From assembly GCF_026914185.1 (NCBI RefSeq), contig NC_070559.1:2356001-2420000 (forward strand): a stretch of DNA of 64,000 bases, written 5' to 3'. Position 1 is the stretch's first letter. Each line of letters begins with the position of its first letter. Source of the stretch: Puccinia triticina (taxonomy: Eukaryota > Basidiomycota > Pucciniomycetes > Pucciniales > Pucciniaceae). Shown one piece after another: positions 32,797 through 43,495 of this stretch. The notes beneath the pieces were generated by a model. That model was not told the origin of the DNA, made no database searches, and saw only the letters and a list, made by a program, of their open reading frames with translations. The position numbers and the translations under genes were made by a program.

Positions 32797-35613
32797 ATGG
32801 AACCACAAATCACCCCAGACCAAAAGGTAATTGATGTCTGTGAGGTACTCCGCAACCTACCCCACAAAATGACCCCGAAGCAGTTTATGCTTCACTACCT
32901 CACTTCACCAAATCCTCAATTGGCTTATCTGCGCTGATATTGGGCTCAACCAACAGGAATTGAGTCCACAATGGGATTTCTTCAGGAGCTGGGAGTGTTC
33001 ATGAAAAGATCTCCTACAGGCAGGGAGGCTTGGAAGGAATTCATCCAAGGCGAGGTATGCTCATGTTTATCGCTGGTTATTAATCAAGTTTGGCTGCATT
33101 TATGAATATATCCTTGAATCCAGGCAATTGAAATTCTTCGTCACGAGGAGCCTCCCAGAGGAGCCTATCCTCAAGGGTTGTTCCAAAGCTTGACAACAGT
33201 TGCAGCAGATTTCTTCTCTTCTGAAGCCCGCGACCGTCAAGATGCAACACTCATGACCAACATGCCGTTCCTGACAAATGTTTTGATGGGGATGCATCCT
33301 GCACCGAACCGACAAAATCACCGGGGTAATGAGGAAGAAGAGGTGGCTCCGCCTGATGGCACAGGTCCCAACGCCGCCAGTGTCAACCCCGACGATTCCT
33401 CAGATGCCACTCATGTTCCTGATATTGTTGGATACGAGCCAAACCCCAACAGACATGATGCTGCGACTATGCGCTTCCGTAGGGTGAGCAATTTTGGATT
33501 TGGTCACCCTCAGCTACATCCTTCCTCAAGCTGACATCTCCCATTTAGATTGTCCTGACAGTATGCTCGATGATGGCATTTGCTGTCAACCGCCGGTGCA
33601 ACTCATTGCAGCTCAACAATGCGGTGAGGCTCATGGCTTGTGGGATTTCGGAACGAGTGCAGGAGTACCTCAATCACGTGGGATTGAGTGCTTCCCGACG
33701 GTCAGCCTTGTCGGCTATGAGTTCCCTTGCAAGACAGGCCGCAGCTGACCTCAAAGTCGCCATGAGCCTCAACAAATCTGTACCAATTGCGCCGACTATA
33801 TGCATCGACAACATTGACATGGAACAACGGGTCCATGAACCGTTGGTCGGCCACAGGTCTCACACATTTAGAGGGACCTGGGGTTATGTGCATGTGCCAC
33901 ATCGCGAATTTCTCTTGTCGCTTGATCAGTCAGACTTGACCTTGCAGAGCTTCCAAGCTTCAATTGACATGGTCAAGTCCATGCCCATTGAACCTCGCAT
34001 TTTCTTGCCGACGCCCGTGGAGGATCAAGCCGACGCCATGGTTTGGAAATCGCAGATTGCAAAGGTTTTATTTGAGTACCTTGCAGTCCCTAAAGATCGA
34101 GCGACTGCAATCCCAATGTCCCCGCCGGTACTCGAGCAGATTGAACCCAAAAAACCAACACTCCACATGCTCAAGCTGATGAATGCATCAGACAACTCAG
34201 CCGAGGGCGTGGGGCAAGTCTTTAAGTTGATCATTGGCCAGTCCGGCCTTTCTGTTGAAGATTTCTTTAGCCGCCTTCAGCCAATGGATGGCGACCTCGG
34301 AACCGTCCAGAACTTCAACTGTCTGAAATCTCAAAGGTCACCTAGTGCGTATCCTCAGGACCAACTGAACAATGTTTACTTCCAGTTAGGGGCATCACAT
34401 ACCCTATGGAACATTGCCACTGGAATATTTGCGCATCACTTTGGGAATGTGAGTGACTCAAAGGACTGTGGGGCCTGGCAATATTTGCAGGCCTTGGGTT
34501 TCCCCGCCGAGAAAGCCATTCAAAAGAAAGACTTCACCTTGATGATTAATCAGATGGAAAAAGTCTTTGAGTCCATGCTGTATTATTGCTTACGGTTCGT
34601 ACCACATGACTGCTCCTGATTGTTTGTCTGATGTAGTTTCTAACATTCAAAATCGTATGTACTTACATTTGGACACATAGTGTGATCATGAAGACCGAAC
34701 GCAAACAATTAGGTTCAGATCGACCGGTCATCCCAACCGACCAATGGAATGCAGTTGTCAATCAGTGCTACGATCGATATTGCTCAGCCCAAGCACGCAA
34801 AGATGCTGATGCCCGGGAGTGTCCCAAACTCCACAACATGCTGATCCAGCTACATGATTTCTTGTCTGTGGTGGAGGCCAAGAGATCTATGAAGGCAGGC
34901 GATGTTGGGAGGTTAATGATTGTTTGGAAGAAATGGTGTGTGATGTCTCAGTCCATCAGCAAAATAAGAAACTACTTGACGCACCTACCGCGAGCAGTAA
35001 TGCTTCTCACTGGGGGCCTGAACCGGTCTCTAAGCAAGTATCTTCGCCACAACCTCCTCGTCACTCCCACCGGTCGCCCCAATCATTTTGTGCCCAAGGA
35101 TTTCTGGTTAGAAATCCAGAACTACAGGCTGAAATATTTCCACAACAAGAGTGGGATTGGCACTCAGATAGAACGCCTGCAGGAAATCTTCTCGCCCAAT
35201 ATCCTCATTGTACGCTGGCAAACTATTTATCAAAACTATTATAATAGATAATCTAACTGATCTTGCATTTCTACCAGCTTCAAGAGATGTTGCACTCCCT
35301 GAATATTGAATGCGGCTCAAAGGTCATTTATCAGTCTCGGGAAAATCACCTCACCGAGAGATCCGTTGAGATGTTAATATTGATGGCCAACAATCGAGAC
35401 ATTTTGGATCGATTTCCAAAGAAAAAAGGGAAAAAAATAGACAAGAACCGTAACACATATCTAGATGGAATGTCTAAATTTAAATCTATTATCCGGAGCA
35501 AAGATCCTCAGCTCAACCGCTTCAAGAAACACTTGAGCACAAGAATTGAGATGAATAATCATGATGGGGATCTTGATTCGGAAGACGACGGGGAAATATC
35601 GGATAACATGTAA
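32797..35613 (+). pseudogene. DUF6589-family protein with one in-frame TGA
   Basis: Resembles the basidiomycete DUF6589 family (function unknown). Five exons fit in phase: 32797-33054, 33124-33483, 33549-34594, 34681-35209, 35278-35613, for 842 codons. Family-like features are the block ICSMM/FAVNRRCN-type followed by VRLMACGISERVQEYLNHVGL (exon 3), DNID at about 33810, the GDLGT motif at about 34290, and FQLGASHTLWNI after it. The C-terminal block is LNRSLSKYLRHN...HFVPKDFWLEIQNYRLK (exon 4). Codon 47 is TGA (32935-32937), in the conserved-looking segment LAYLR-stop-YW. A CGA-to-TGA change would explain it. The rest is open. The last 55 bp overlap the antisense RecQ-like coding region. Confidence 0.75.
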
Positions 35614-37873
35614 CTTCCTAAGGTATTGCTTGCTGCTCGCCCCTCCGCCATGATTGCCGCGATCTGAAGTTTTCTTTTCTCTTTCATATCCATCTCTAGC
35701 TTCGTTGCCGCCGTTCTTTCCGAAGAAATACGCCGCCGCTCTAGGGTTTCCGCTTGTTTTTTAGTTAGCTTCTTTGGTGCTGAAATAGATGTTGATTCTT
35801 GTCTTGTTACCGACGGTTGGCCAAGATCTTGCTCTTGAACACTAGCTTTTACTCCTTGCAGCCTTGGCTTCTTAGCCCTGGTAGCCTGGCCCGTCTGAAT
35901 TTCATCCCGAATCACTGCGTTGTAGATATTGATTCGCTCCATCAACCAATCCAACTGCCCGTCAAAGAATTCCCCGCCAATTATAATACGTAGTTCTTCT
36001 TTTGAATTGATTTGATGTAAGTAAGCCCCAATTGCCTCGGCGTCAATCTTGCCAAAGCGGTCGCTTGCCTGGACCATTGCTGAAGTGGGGAACCGCGAGT
36101 AGTAAAGTGCGGCAAATTCATCAACCAGTTCCCTCTGGAAAGCCTCCAGTGCGCCATTCTCAGCGTCAGGAACCTTCCTCTTTCTGAATATTGATTTCTT
36201 GACTGGGAGCTTTGACGTTGGATCTACTTCTCGAGAACTGTTGTACTGATTGCTCCAGAGATCATCAAAGTTGTGTATGTTTGCAAAGGGTAAGTTTCCC
36301 ATGAGTCGAACTGCTGCTGGGCCATCACAGTTTGAACAGCAGCAGGGTTCAAACTGTTCTTTTTCCTCCCGTGCCTTTTCAAGCAGACAATTCGGGTCAT
36401 CAACTCAGAGGGGAATATATCCTAGCCTATAAACAATCAGATATGAGCCGATGAACACGGTATACTGCGGTAAGCTTTTTTGAAGATGTGTACATACAAG
36501 TTGTCAATCGAGAAAGCAATTCTCAAGCAAACAGGCGTTATTGCCAGGGCATCCATCCGGTCATTGTCCGACTGGGTGGTACCCTCTTTGAAATCGGCCA
36601 CAGAGTTCTTCCCATTCCGACGGAACTTCTCAACAAACAGAATGGCCAGACCAGGCCTCCCATCACGACCACACCGTCCAACCATTTGAACTATCGAAGC
36701 TGGATCACCCCTCCCCATGTGGACCACCATCCGTACCCGCTTCCAGTTCTGCCCCAACCCCAGGGCCATTGTGCAAGAGACAATTGGGAACTTGCCAGTC
36801 GAGAAATCCTCCACACAATCAAGCTTATCTTGATCTCCGGTGCACGAGTGATATCGTCGAGCGCAACCACTTTTCGGATTTGATGATTCACTAGGAGTCT
36901 CACGGGCCATGCTAATAACATCCAACGCTGTTAAGGTCCGGTTGCGTGAGCCGCTGTAGACAAGAGAGGGCACCAGCTCTTCGTTCGTGACATCATTAGC
37001 TGAAGGGAAAACCTTGACAAGATCATGACAAGAAATCATAGAGTGTTCCATCGGAACACGGATAATTCGGATTTCTGGTCGTGTTAGCTCGCCACGTATA
37101 ATATCAACGTTTGAGTCTTCCAGTTTGAGGCTCTTTTTGATGGCTTCGACAGCGATAGGGCGGCATGTAGCCGACAGCAGTAAAATTGGCTTGTCATTTC
37201 GAGACAGGAGATGGCCGCCAAGGAGCCCATACAACGGTCAAAAGATCCCAAAGTCCTCGAGGCAACATAAAATTGTAGCTAGATGTCTTCCAGGTCGACT
37301 CTCAACAAGGCCCCATATGTATATCATGTGGGCTTCATCCACAACCACTAATCCGAGTCTGTTTTGAAATTCCGAGCTGAAGTATACTTCCTCCCACAGC
37401 TTACTATTCAGGAAGATTTCCGGGCTGAGATAGACAAATTGGTAGACACCTTTAGATATATCCTCGGCAGTTTGTTTGTTGAAGTTTAACTTGTTCAAGT
37501 TTATTGCCGTAAATCCAGCCTGCTGTTTTTCGTAGACCTGATTGTCACCTAGCGAATCCAAAGGGTTCAAGGTGAGGATGACTGATTTCTTCTTCAGAGG
37601 TATCATGCCGAAATAAATTTCGGCTATCCGTGATTTTCCGAATCCTGTGCCAGCAAGCACAAATGTGTTTCGGCCCGAGACTAAGTTGGCCACTGCATCG
37701 ATCTGCAAGGGTTTTGCCGGTTGACCGTACTTTTTGAGAGCTAAATTGCCGATGTGGGCCTTCATATTTTGATCGTTCATTCCGAAAACCTTCTTATACA
37801 CATTGATACCTGTTGGGGACCAAACTCGATCTGTAATGGAAGAGACTTGCTTTGGTTTTGCCTTGGGTAACAT
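35559..37873 (-). pseudogene. RecQ-like DNA helicase with two in-frame TGA codons
   Basis: SF2 helicase of RecQ type, expected to unwind DNA with ATP. Exon 1 is 37873-36498, intron 36427-36497 (GTATGT ... TATAG), exon 2 36426-35559, 747 codons. Visible motifs: Walker A TGFGKS (residues 76-81), DEAH at 179-182 followed by MIYIWG, SAT in LLLSATCRP, and motif VI QMVGRCGRDGRPG. TGA codons lie at 37240-37238 (between DFGIF and PLYG) and 36407-36405 (between GYIPL and VDDPN). Both sites fit loss of an arginine CGA. The C-terminal ~250 residues are charged and low-complexity, without a visible HRDC domain. Such RecQ-like copies are often numerous in rust genomes, from memory. Confidence 0.8.
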
Positions 37874-38332
37874 TTTCTATTCCAGTTGAGGCTCCGTTTC
37901 AGTATGGACCAGCCGATTTCTGAGATGTGGAAGAGGCGGAGTGAAGCCTTAAATTCTCAATCTTGGCTGTTACTTCACAACATAACACCCTTACGGGTCC
38001 ACAGACATTATGTGGTCTAGTTATATTGACAAATACATAAGGCCTGAAAATCCATACTGATTTCCGCCACGCATAAGCGTGGCAGAAAGCAGTATGGCAA
38101 GTATGGAGTCCCCCAGGGACCAAGCTCCAGCTAAGATGCCTTGGCCACTTGAGCTCAGTCATCCAAATTAGAATGTGAGGAGAGGGGATTGTAGCCAGGA
38201 TGTTCAGCTAACATGTCCCCTCAGGGCTGCAGCAGAGGTTGGATAATATCCTCTGTGTGGAGCGCTAGAGGCAATGATGGCATAAAAAGCCACAAAATCC
38301 CAGAACTCTCAGGCAAAAGGTACGACATAACT

Positions 38333-38407
38333 CATAAGCCTCTCCTACGGAGAGCCCTCCGGGCGGGGTCCCCCGGACCCTCCGTTTGAGAGGCTTAGTT
38401 AGGCTAG
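38333..38407. repeat. AAGCCTCTC hairpin element, copy 2
   Basis: CATAAGCCTCTC ... GAGAGGCTTAGTTAG with a CCCTCCGGGCGGGG interior. Direct-orientation relative of 30997-31074. Confidence 0.7.
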
Positions 38408-38508
38408 TGTACCCCCCCAGATTGACCCAGCAAGAATTCCACATTGATTATTTTTTCATCCATTTATGTTCACAGCTGGTGAAAAAGTGTGGTGTTTTAG
38501 GGCTTGTA

Positions 38509-38714
38509 CAGCTAACCCAGGAGAGCTTGCAACTTGGCGCGCAAACTCCGAGACTTTGTGCCGCAGCGGCCAGACTTGTCCGCAGCTCCAGACATCCGTG
38601 CGCGCGGACCGTGCCTGGGGGAACCCGGGGGAGGAGCCTGCAGGAGAGCTGCCTGCCGCCGACCCAAACCCTGCCTGCCGCCACCACCAACCCACCACCC
38701 ACCACCGCCGAATC
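38509..38714 (+). repeat. Left terminal inverted repeat of the Tc1/mariner-type transposon
   Basis: 206 bp, GC-rich, starting CAGCTAACCCAGG directly after a TA. It pairs with 42486-42691 with differences at three sites only (T/C in GTGCCTGGG, G/A in GAGAGCTGCC, C/G in CCCTGCCTGCC). Confidence 0.93.
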
Positions 38715-38903
38715 CATCAACCCCGCCACCGCCACCCCCAGTAAAATCAACCCCAACGGTCCTTTGGAACCATTGTGCCATTGGGGAACAATCCAACACG
38801 CGTGAGTTATTTTGGTTTATCATCATCATGTGTGGGCCTTTTCTCACCACGAACTAATTTCTATGCCGCAATTGATCATTTCCGTAAAAGTAGCAGGTTC
38901 GGG

Positions 38904-40652
38904 ATGGACAATAACTCCCGTTATCGTTCAGTTTCACCGTCCGAATACCGCAAATGGTTCCACCACCCACTGACGCCGCCTGCCGACAGACACGTGCCCT
39001 CGCTTTTTGATGGCACTGCTCACTTGGTCGCGGATCGCAACCGCCGCCGGGACGCCTTCATACGAAGCCAGCAAAGACCGTCTCACGTCGACCCATCACT
39101 CTCGGGCTTACCTCCAGCTTCACCAGCCACCAGCCGATCGAGCGCAGCCACCAGCCGATCGAGCGACTTGATACTATCTCAATCATTGGCTACCAACTCT
39201 CAACAACACAGCCAGGCACTTCCCAATCGTGCAGGATCCACTTCGGGCCGCCCTGAGGTTCCCATAAGTATTGAGTTCATCCTATTTACGCCCCTTCCCA
39301 AACCTCCTGCTGCAAACCCCCGCAAGCAACGAAGCCTAGCTGGTTCCATTGGCCCCCAATACAATAAAGTCGAATCAGAACCTGGCAAGCTGATGATCAA
39401 CTGGGACACTCACAACTACGATCTCGAGAGTTTCAAAGCTGCGGCAATCAATGAGATTGAACACAGCGAAGACGAGGGGCTTGGATTCTTTGCCCGAGCC
39501 CAAGCTCTGAAAGGTAACATTGTTTGGAATGCAATTATCCCAAATGGACGCGTGTTTTCAGCAGCCCAAAAAAAAAGAATCGATTCCGATGAGATATTCA
39601 CCCAGTTCCTCCTGGTTGCCAAGGGCACTCCGGAAAGCCGCCAGATTATATGTTGCTTGGTCCAGAAAGATCCGATAGTTGTAGCTCAGGTAAGTGGCTT
39701 TTTCCTGTCCACCTCAACCCAGTCGGAATGTCTCATTGACCTCATTTTGTGTGATATTTTAGAAAGAATCTGCCTACAAACACCTCAGGACCATGCATGC
39801 CGGTCCCAGCTCTGAAGAAACTCCATCCGATGGGCCCTCCGCAGGTGCACAGGAAGCGGCTTCCCTCACGGACTTGGTGCAGCAACTTGGCTGTATCCAC
39901 GAACCCGCTGAACACCTGACTAGAAGTCACGAGGTCGGCGTGTTCATCAATCCCGAGAACCCCAACGAGTTTTTCAAGATGACTCCCAAGCGAATTGCTA
40001 TGTGGGCCAAAGCAATTGTGAGTGTGTTCTATTCCCTTTATTCCCTTGGGATGTATGGCTGAGGATCTGATCTGACTGCTCATGAGATTCATAGAAGACC
40101 AACCCCGGCCAAGTCACCCTCCGTGTTCCCCCAAAATCGGACAGCTTTCAATTTCAGACCAAGGAGGATGTACCGCCGCCTCAAGCTCCAGTTCACCCCA
40201 CACTTCCAGCTCCCGTTTCGGCCGCGTTTCAGTATCCAACAACGTCGGCCGGATTCCAATATCCAACACAGTTTGGATTTTCAATGCCTCCGGGAGTGTT
40301 CTTGAACCCAATGCAACTGGCCGCCTCGCAACTGGCCGCCTCGAACTCAATGACCGGCCCGACCGGCCCCAGCACCCCAGAACATCCCACCCGGGCTTTG
40401 TCACCAATAACCCCTCCAAGCGGCGAGGACCACAGCCTCGAGGATTTCCTCGAATTTGCACACGTCAATCCAGATTCCCCCGGAGTCATTGAGGGGATCG
40501 GAACCCTTGGGATCACTCACTGGACTATGTTCAAGTCCTTCAGTTCTGACGAGCTTGCCAGCAGAGGTATCCCCGAAGGCCCCGCCCGATCCATTGTCTC
40601 ATCTGCAAAGAAATATGCGCATCACTTAATGAAGGTTTCTAGAAACCAATAA
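38904..40652 (+). CDS. Passenger protein of the transposon, SAM-like C-terminus
   Basis: Unknown function. Three exons, 38904-39689, 39763-40017 and 40095-40652, with phase-0 GT-AG introns of 73 and 77 bp, give 532 residues with no stops. The first ~130 residues are Ser/Pro-rich and disordered. Residues ~140-345 look like a folded, conserved-type region (FILFTPLPKP; DSDEIFTQFLLVAKG; VGVFINPENPNEFFKMTPK). A Pro-rich linker follows. The last ~70 residues (461-525: LEDFLEF, LGITHWTMFKSFSSDEL, GPARSIVSSAKKY) have the helical pattern of a SAM domain. It lies inside the terminal repeats and converges on the transposase, so it is probably an element-encoded accessory factor; a captured host gene is the alternative. 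Confidence 0.75.
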
Positions 40653-40731
40653 GTATCTTACTCCCCCGATCCATTCTTATGTACTCCTTTTCCTTATTGT
40701 TTCAAAGTCATCAATACATTGTAGCTCCAGC

Positions 40732-41163
40732 ATTCTAGCCTCCTTCCGACCATCTCTTTATGTAAATTCTAACCTCCTTCCGACCATCTCTTTTTGTAAA
40801 TAAAACTGGTTAACGTTGTTATAATCGATAGTCCATTTGAAGGAGCAATCAATAGTCCATTTGATTGGTCCAAGATGAGTTTGCGCATCACATGGGTCTC
40901 TTGGAATGGGAGGATCTCAGCAGACCCGTTTTCCCAATGAAGTCTCAATCTTGTGGTGGATCTCAGCAGACCCGTTTTCCCAATGAAGTCTCAATCTTGT
41001 GGTTAATTACATCCGGAGTCAGATAAATATGCAGAAAAACCGAATGTTAAGTCAAAGAATCGAGCACATTGATTACAAAGTAATGTTACAAAGAATTGAG
41101 CAAGTTGTTTATCAATACAAAAAAACGGGCAGCCGGTAGTCAAAAAAACGGGCAGCCGGTAGT
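40732..41163 (+). repeat. Three separate tandem doublets between the two transposon genes
   Basis: 34-bp units at 40732-40765 and 40766-40799 (2 differences); 46-bp units at 40912-40957 and 40958-41003 (identical); 23-bp units at 41118-41140 and 41141-41163 (identical). They lie in the convergent 3' flanks of the passenger and transposase genes. Confidence 0.9.
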
Positions 41164-41174
41164 CCGGGGATCCA

Positions 41175-42278
41175 TTAATCGGTGTAACCAGACCCTCGGA
41201 ACAGGCCTCGCATGAGTTCGTCGGTGAAAACAAGCCTTGCAAAGGCCTCGATTGCCTCCCCATCGGTTTCGCCCCCATCAAGTTTGCCATATTGTCTGAG
41301 TGATGATTTTAACACACTAAAACCCTTTTCAATTGGGTTCAGGTCGGGGGAGTAGGCCGGAAGATAGATCAGCAGACAGCCGTGATCCTCGACTATGCGT
41401 TCGATGTTCCCGTTGTGATGGATTTGCGCATTATCCATCACAACGATGCTTTGGGGTCCTGGGTATGGATTCATATTTGGAAGCTTCAAAAAAAAAAGTG
41501 GTCAGTTAGGATGCTGCGCGCAGAATCCATCAAGCTACTCACCAACACATGCTCTAAGTATGTCTTGAAATCGATTCGCTTGACAGTTTCAGACTGTATC
41601 ATCACTGCAACCAGCCCGCTCAGGGCCACCGCTGGGATTAAATTGAAGCGGTGGGTAGCCCGCGCTACCGGGAGCCGTGACGTCCTCTCACCCACTTGAG
41701 CCCAACCCCGAGTGCGGATCACTGCATCCAAACATACCCCGCTTTCATCTTTCAGAGAGGGAGGGTGTTAGCTACTATATACAAATAAAAATTCAGAGAG
41801 AGAAGAAATAAAACTGACCAGTGAAGACAAGGCATTCAGGCTCAAAGTTGGCCATCAAAAGGAGGTACTTGGCTCGTTGAGTCCGGTCTTGATTCGGATT
41901 TACCTTACGCATAGTTTTTTGACTCATTTGGAGGCGTCCATGAAGCTCGTTCAAGATGGTTTGGACTGAGATTTGGAGGTTGCATTCGGTGGATAGTGCC
42001 TGCTGAATTTCTTGTAGGTAGATCGTTGGGTTGTCGGTGACTAGCTCCAAGAGAAACAATCGTTCTTCTTCACTGAGAGCCAAAGGGCGCCCCCTTTTTT
42101 CGTACGTTTTGGGATTGACGACAACCAAACGAGTCTTTTCGTATAGAACACACCACCGTCGGAGGGAATCAGAACTAACCTCAGATCCATTTGCCGCGTT
42201 GATTTCGGCGAGTGGTTTTCCATCAAGGGCTGCCCAAACAACAATGAATTTGAAGGAGGCTGAATACTTGACAAACAT
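41175..42278 (-). CDS. Tc1/mariner (IS630-type) DD34E transposase
   Basis: Cut-and-paste transposase. Exons 42278-41819, 41748-41543 and 41483-41175 join in phase (introns 70 and 59 bp) to 324 residues. The N-terminal ~140 residues carry helix-turn-helix regions (NAANGSEVSSDSLRRWC, and QEIQQALSTECNLQISVQTI). The catalytic triad is visible: D154 in FTDESG, D239 in VVMDNAQIHH, and E274 in YSPDLNPIEKGFSVLK, with 34 residues between the last two. The ATG at 42278 is the first in frame. A possible untranslated exon could lie upstream, because GTATGT at about 42336 and CTCTAG at about 42284 would make an intron. No damage is seen, so the enzyme may be active. Confidence 0.92.
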
Positions 42279-42485
42279 GGTGTCTAGAGGAGGGATCAGC
42301 TTTGTGACATTCAAGGGAAATCAAATAGGAACATACCTGTGAGAGAATCCAAGCTGCAATGTCAGTGGCGACTGCTGGGTTTGATGATGGTGGTGGTGGC
42401 TGGATTCAACAGCGGCGGTGGATGGAATGGACAACGGGGATGGATGAAATTGGTGGCGGTGGCAGGCTGGCGTCGCTCGGCAGTC

Positions 42486-42691
42486 GATTCGGCGGTGGTG
42501 GGTGGTGGGTTGGTGGTGGCGGCAGCCAGGGTTTGGGTCGGCGGCAGGTAGCTCTCCTGCAGGCTCCTCCCCCGGGTTCCCCCGGGCACGGTCCGCGCGC
42601 ACGGATGTCTGGAGCTGCGGACAAGTCTGGCCGCTGCGGCACAAAGTCTCGGAGTTTGCGCGCCAAGTTGCAAGCTCTCCTGGGTTAGCTG
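42486..42691 (-). repeat. Right terminal inverted repeat of the Tc1/mariner-type transposon
   Basis: Complement of 38509-38714 over 206 bp with three mismatches; followed by TA at 42692-42693. Confidence 0.93.
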
Positions 42692-42693
42692 TA

Positions 42694-43495
42694 GCATCCT
42701 CTGAGAGAAAGCTACACAAAAATCCAGAAACAAATTTTTCACACAAGCTGCAAAGTGAAGCATTCAAGTTTACTGCTGCATATAAACTCAGCTGTTTGTG
42801 GATTATTTTGGAATTTCTGTGTGTGGCAGGATTTTCATGGACCAGCTCAAATTCATAGGTTTTATGAAAAAAATCAGGCCTACAAGCTGAGCTATTTTAT
42901 TCTAAAAAAATTATTTGAGGGTAAGGAATTGTATGCAAGGTGTGGGAATCGCCTTCACTGGAAAAGGCAAGAGGAACAAGGAAAAGGGCCAAAGGGTGTG
43001 AAGACAAGTTCTAGGACCAACCAAAGGGGGGCTTGGATTGCACTGGCTCAGAGACAAGATTGTCAGTTCTCAACTGAGATGAAGAAGGAAAAGAAAGAAG
43101 GACAATAGAAAATAGGAAAGAGCTTCCCTGGCTCAGAGAGAAGAGTGTGAGACTGTGTCTCTAAAGTGATAATAGGACACAAAGAAAAAGGTGGGCACTT
43201 TATATGGTTTGTATTTCTGGGATAAGAAATACAAACAGAAGTAGAGAGAAAAAGAGAGAGGAAGAGAGAGATGATCTGGACGTGGTCTATCTACTCAACT
43301 ATGTGAGGATCCTCTGGTTCAACTTCAACAACCTGGAAAAGTTGGAGGACTAGTTGTGCAAGAACAATGCAACAACCTCCACTCACACCAAGAAAACAAT
43401 GGTGGCACACAGAATTAGTAGAAATAATATTCTGCCTCTCCACTGATCTGACTATAACAGAGAAAACAACTCCCACAGTGCACAAAGTAATTCCA
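42694..43495. other. Intergenic, no gene recognised
   Basis: AT-rich, with purine-rich GAAAGAGAGAGAG-type sequence at 43075-43280. Likely 3' flank of the unknown gene on the minus strand. No feature called. Confidence 0.4.

Larger units (their letters stand above)
32530..38056. mobile_element. Candidate mobile element: convergent DUF6589 and RecQ-like genes inside a short inverted repeat
   Basis: TATGGATTTTCAGG at 32530-32543 recurs as its exact complement at 38043-38056, 267 bp upstream of the DUF6589 start and 170 bp upstream of the helicase start. Two convergent genes fill the space and overlap at their 3' ends. Directly seen: the genes, their overlap and the 14-bp inverted repeat. Inferred: that the inverted repeat marks termini. 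No target-site duplication is evident, and a longer terminal repeat is not visible. If real, this is a 5.5 kb two-gene element, now decayed by nonsense codons. Confidence 0.45.
38509..42691. mobile_element. Complete Tc1/mariner-type transposon with passenger gene
   Basis: The ends are 206-bp inverted repeats (38509-38714 and 42486-42691) that begin CAGCTAACCCAGGAGAGC and differ at three positions by my alignment. TA flanks both ends (38507-38508 and 42692-42693), the target duplication of the Tc1/mariner superfamily. Inside are two convergent intact genes: a 532-residue passenger (38904-40652, +) and a DD34E transposase (42278-41175, -). Nearly identical ends plus undamaged reading frames suggest recent movement. 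A second gene is unusual for this superfamily. Confidence 0.92.
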
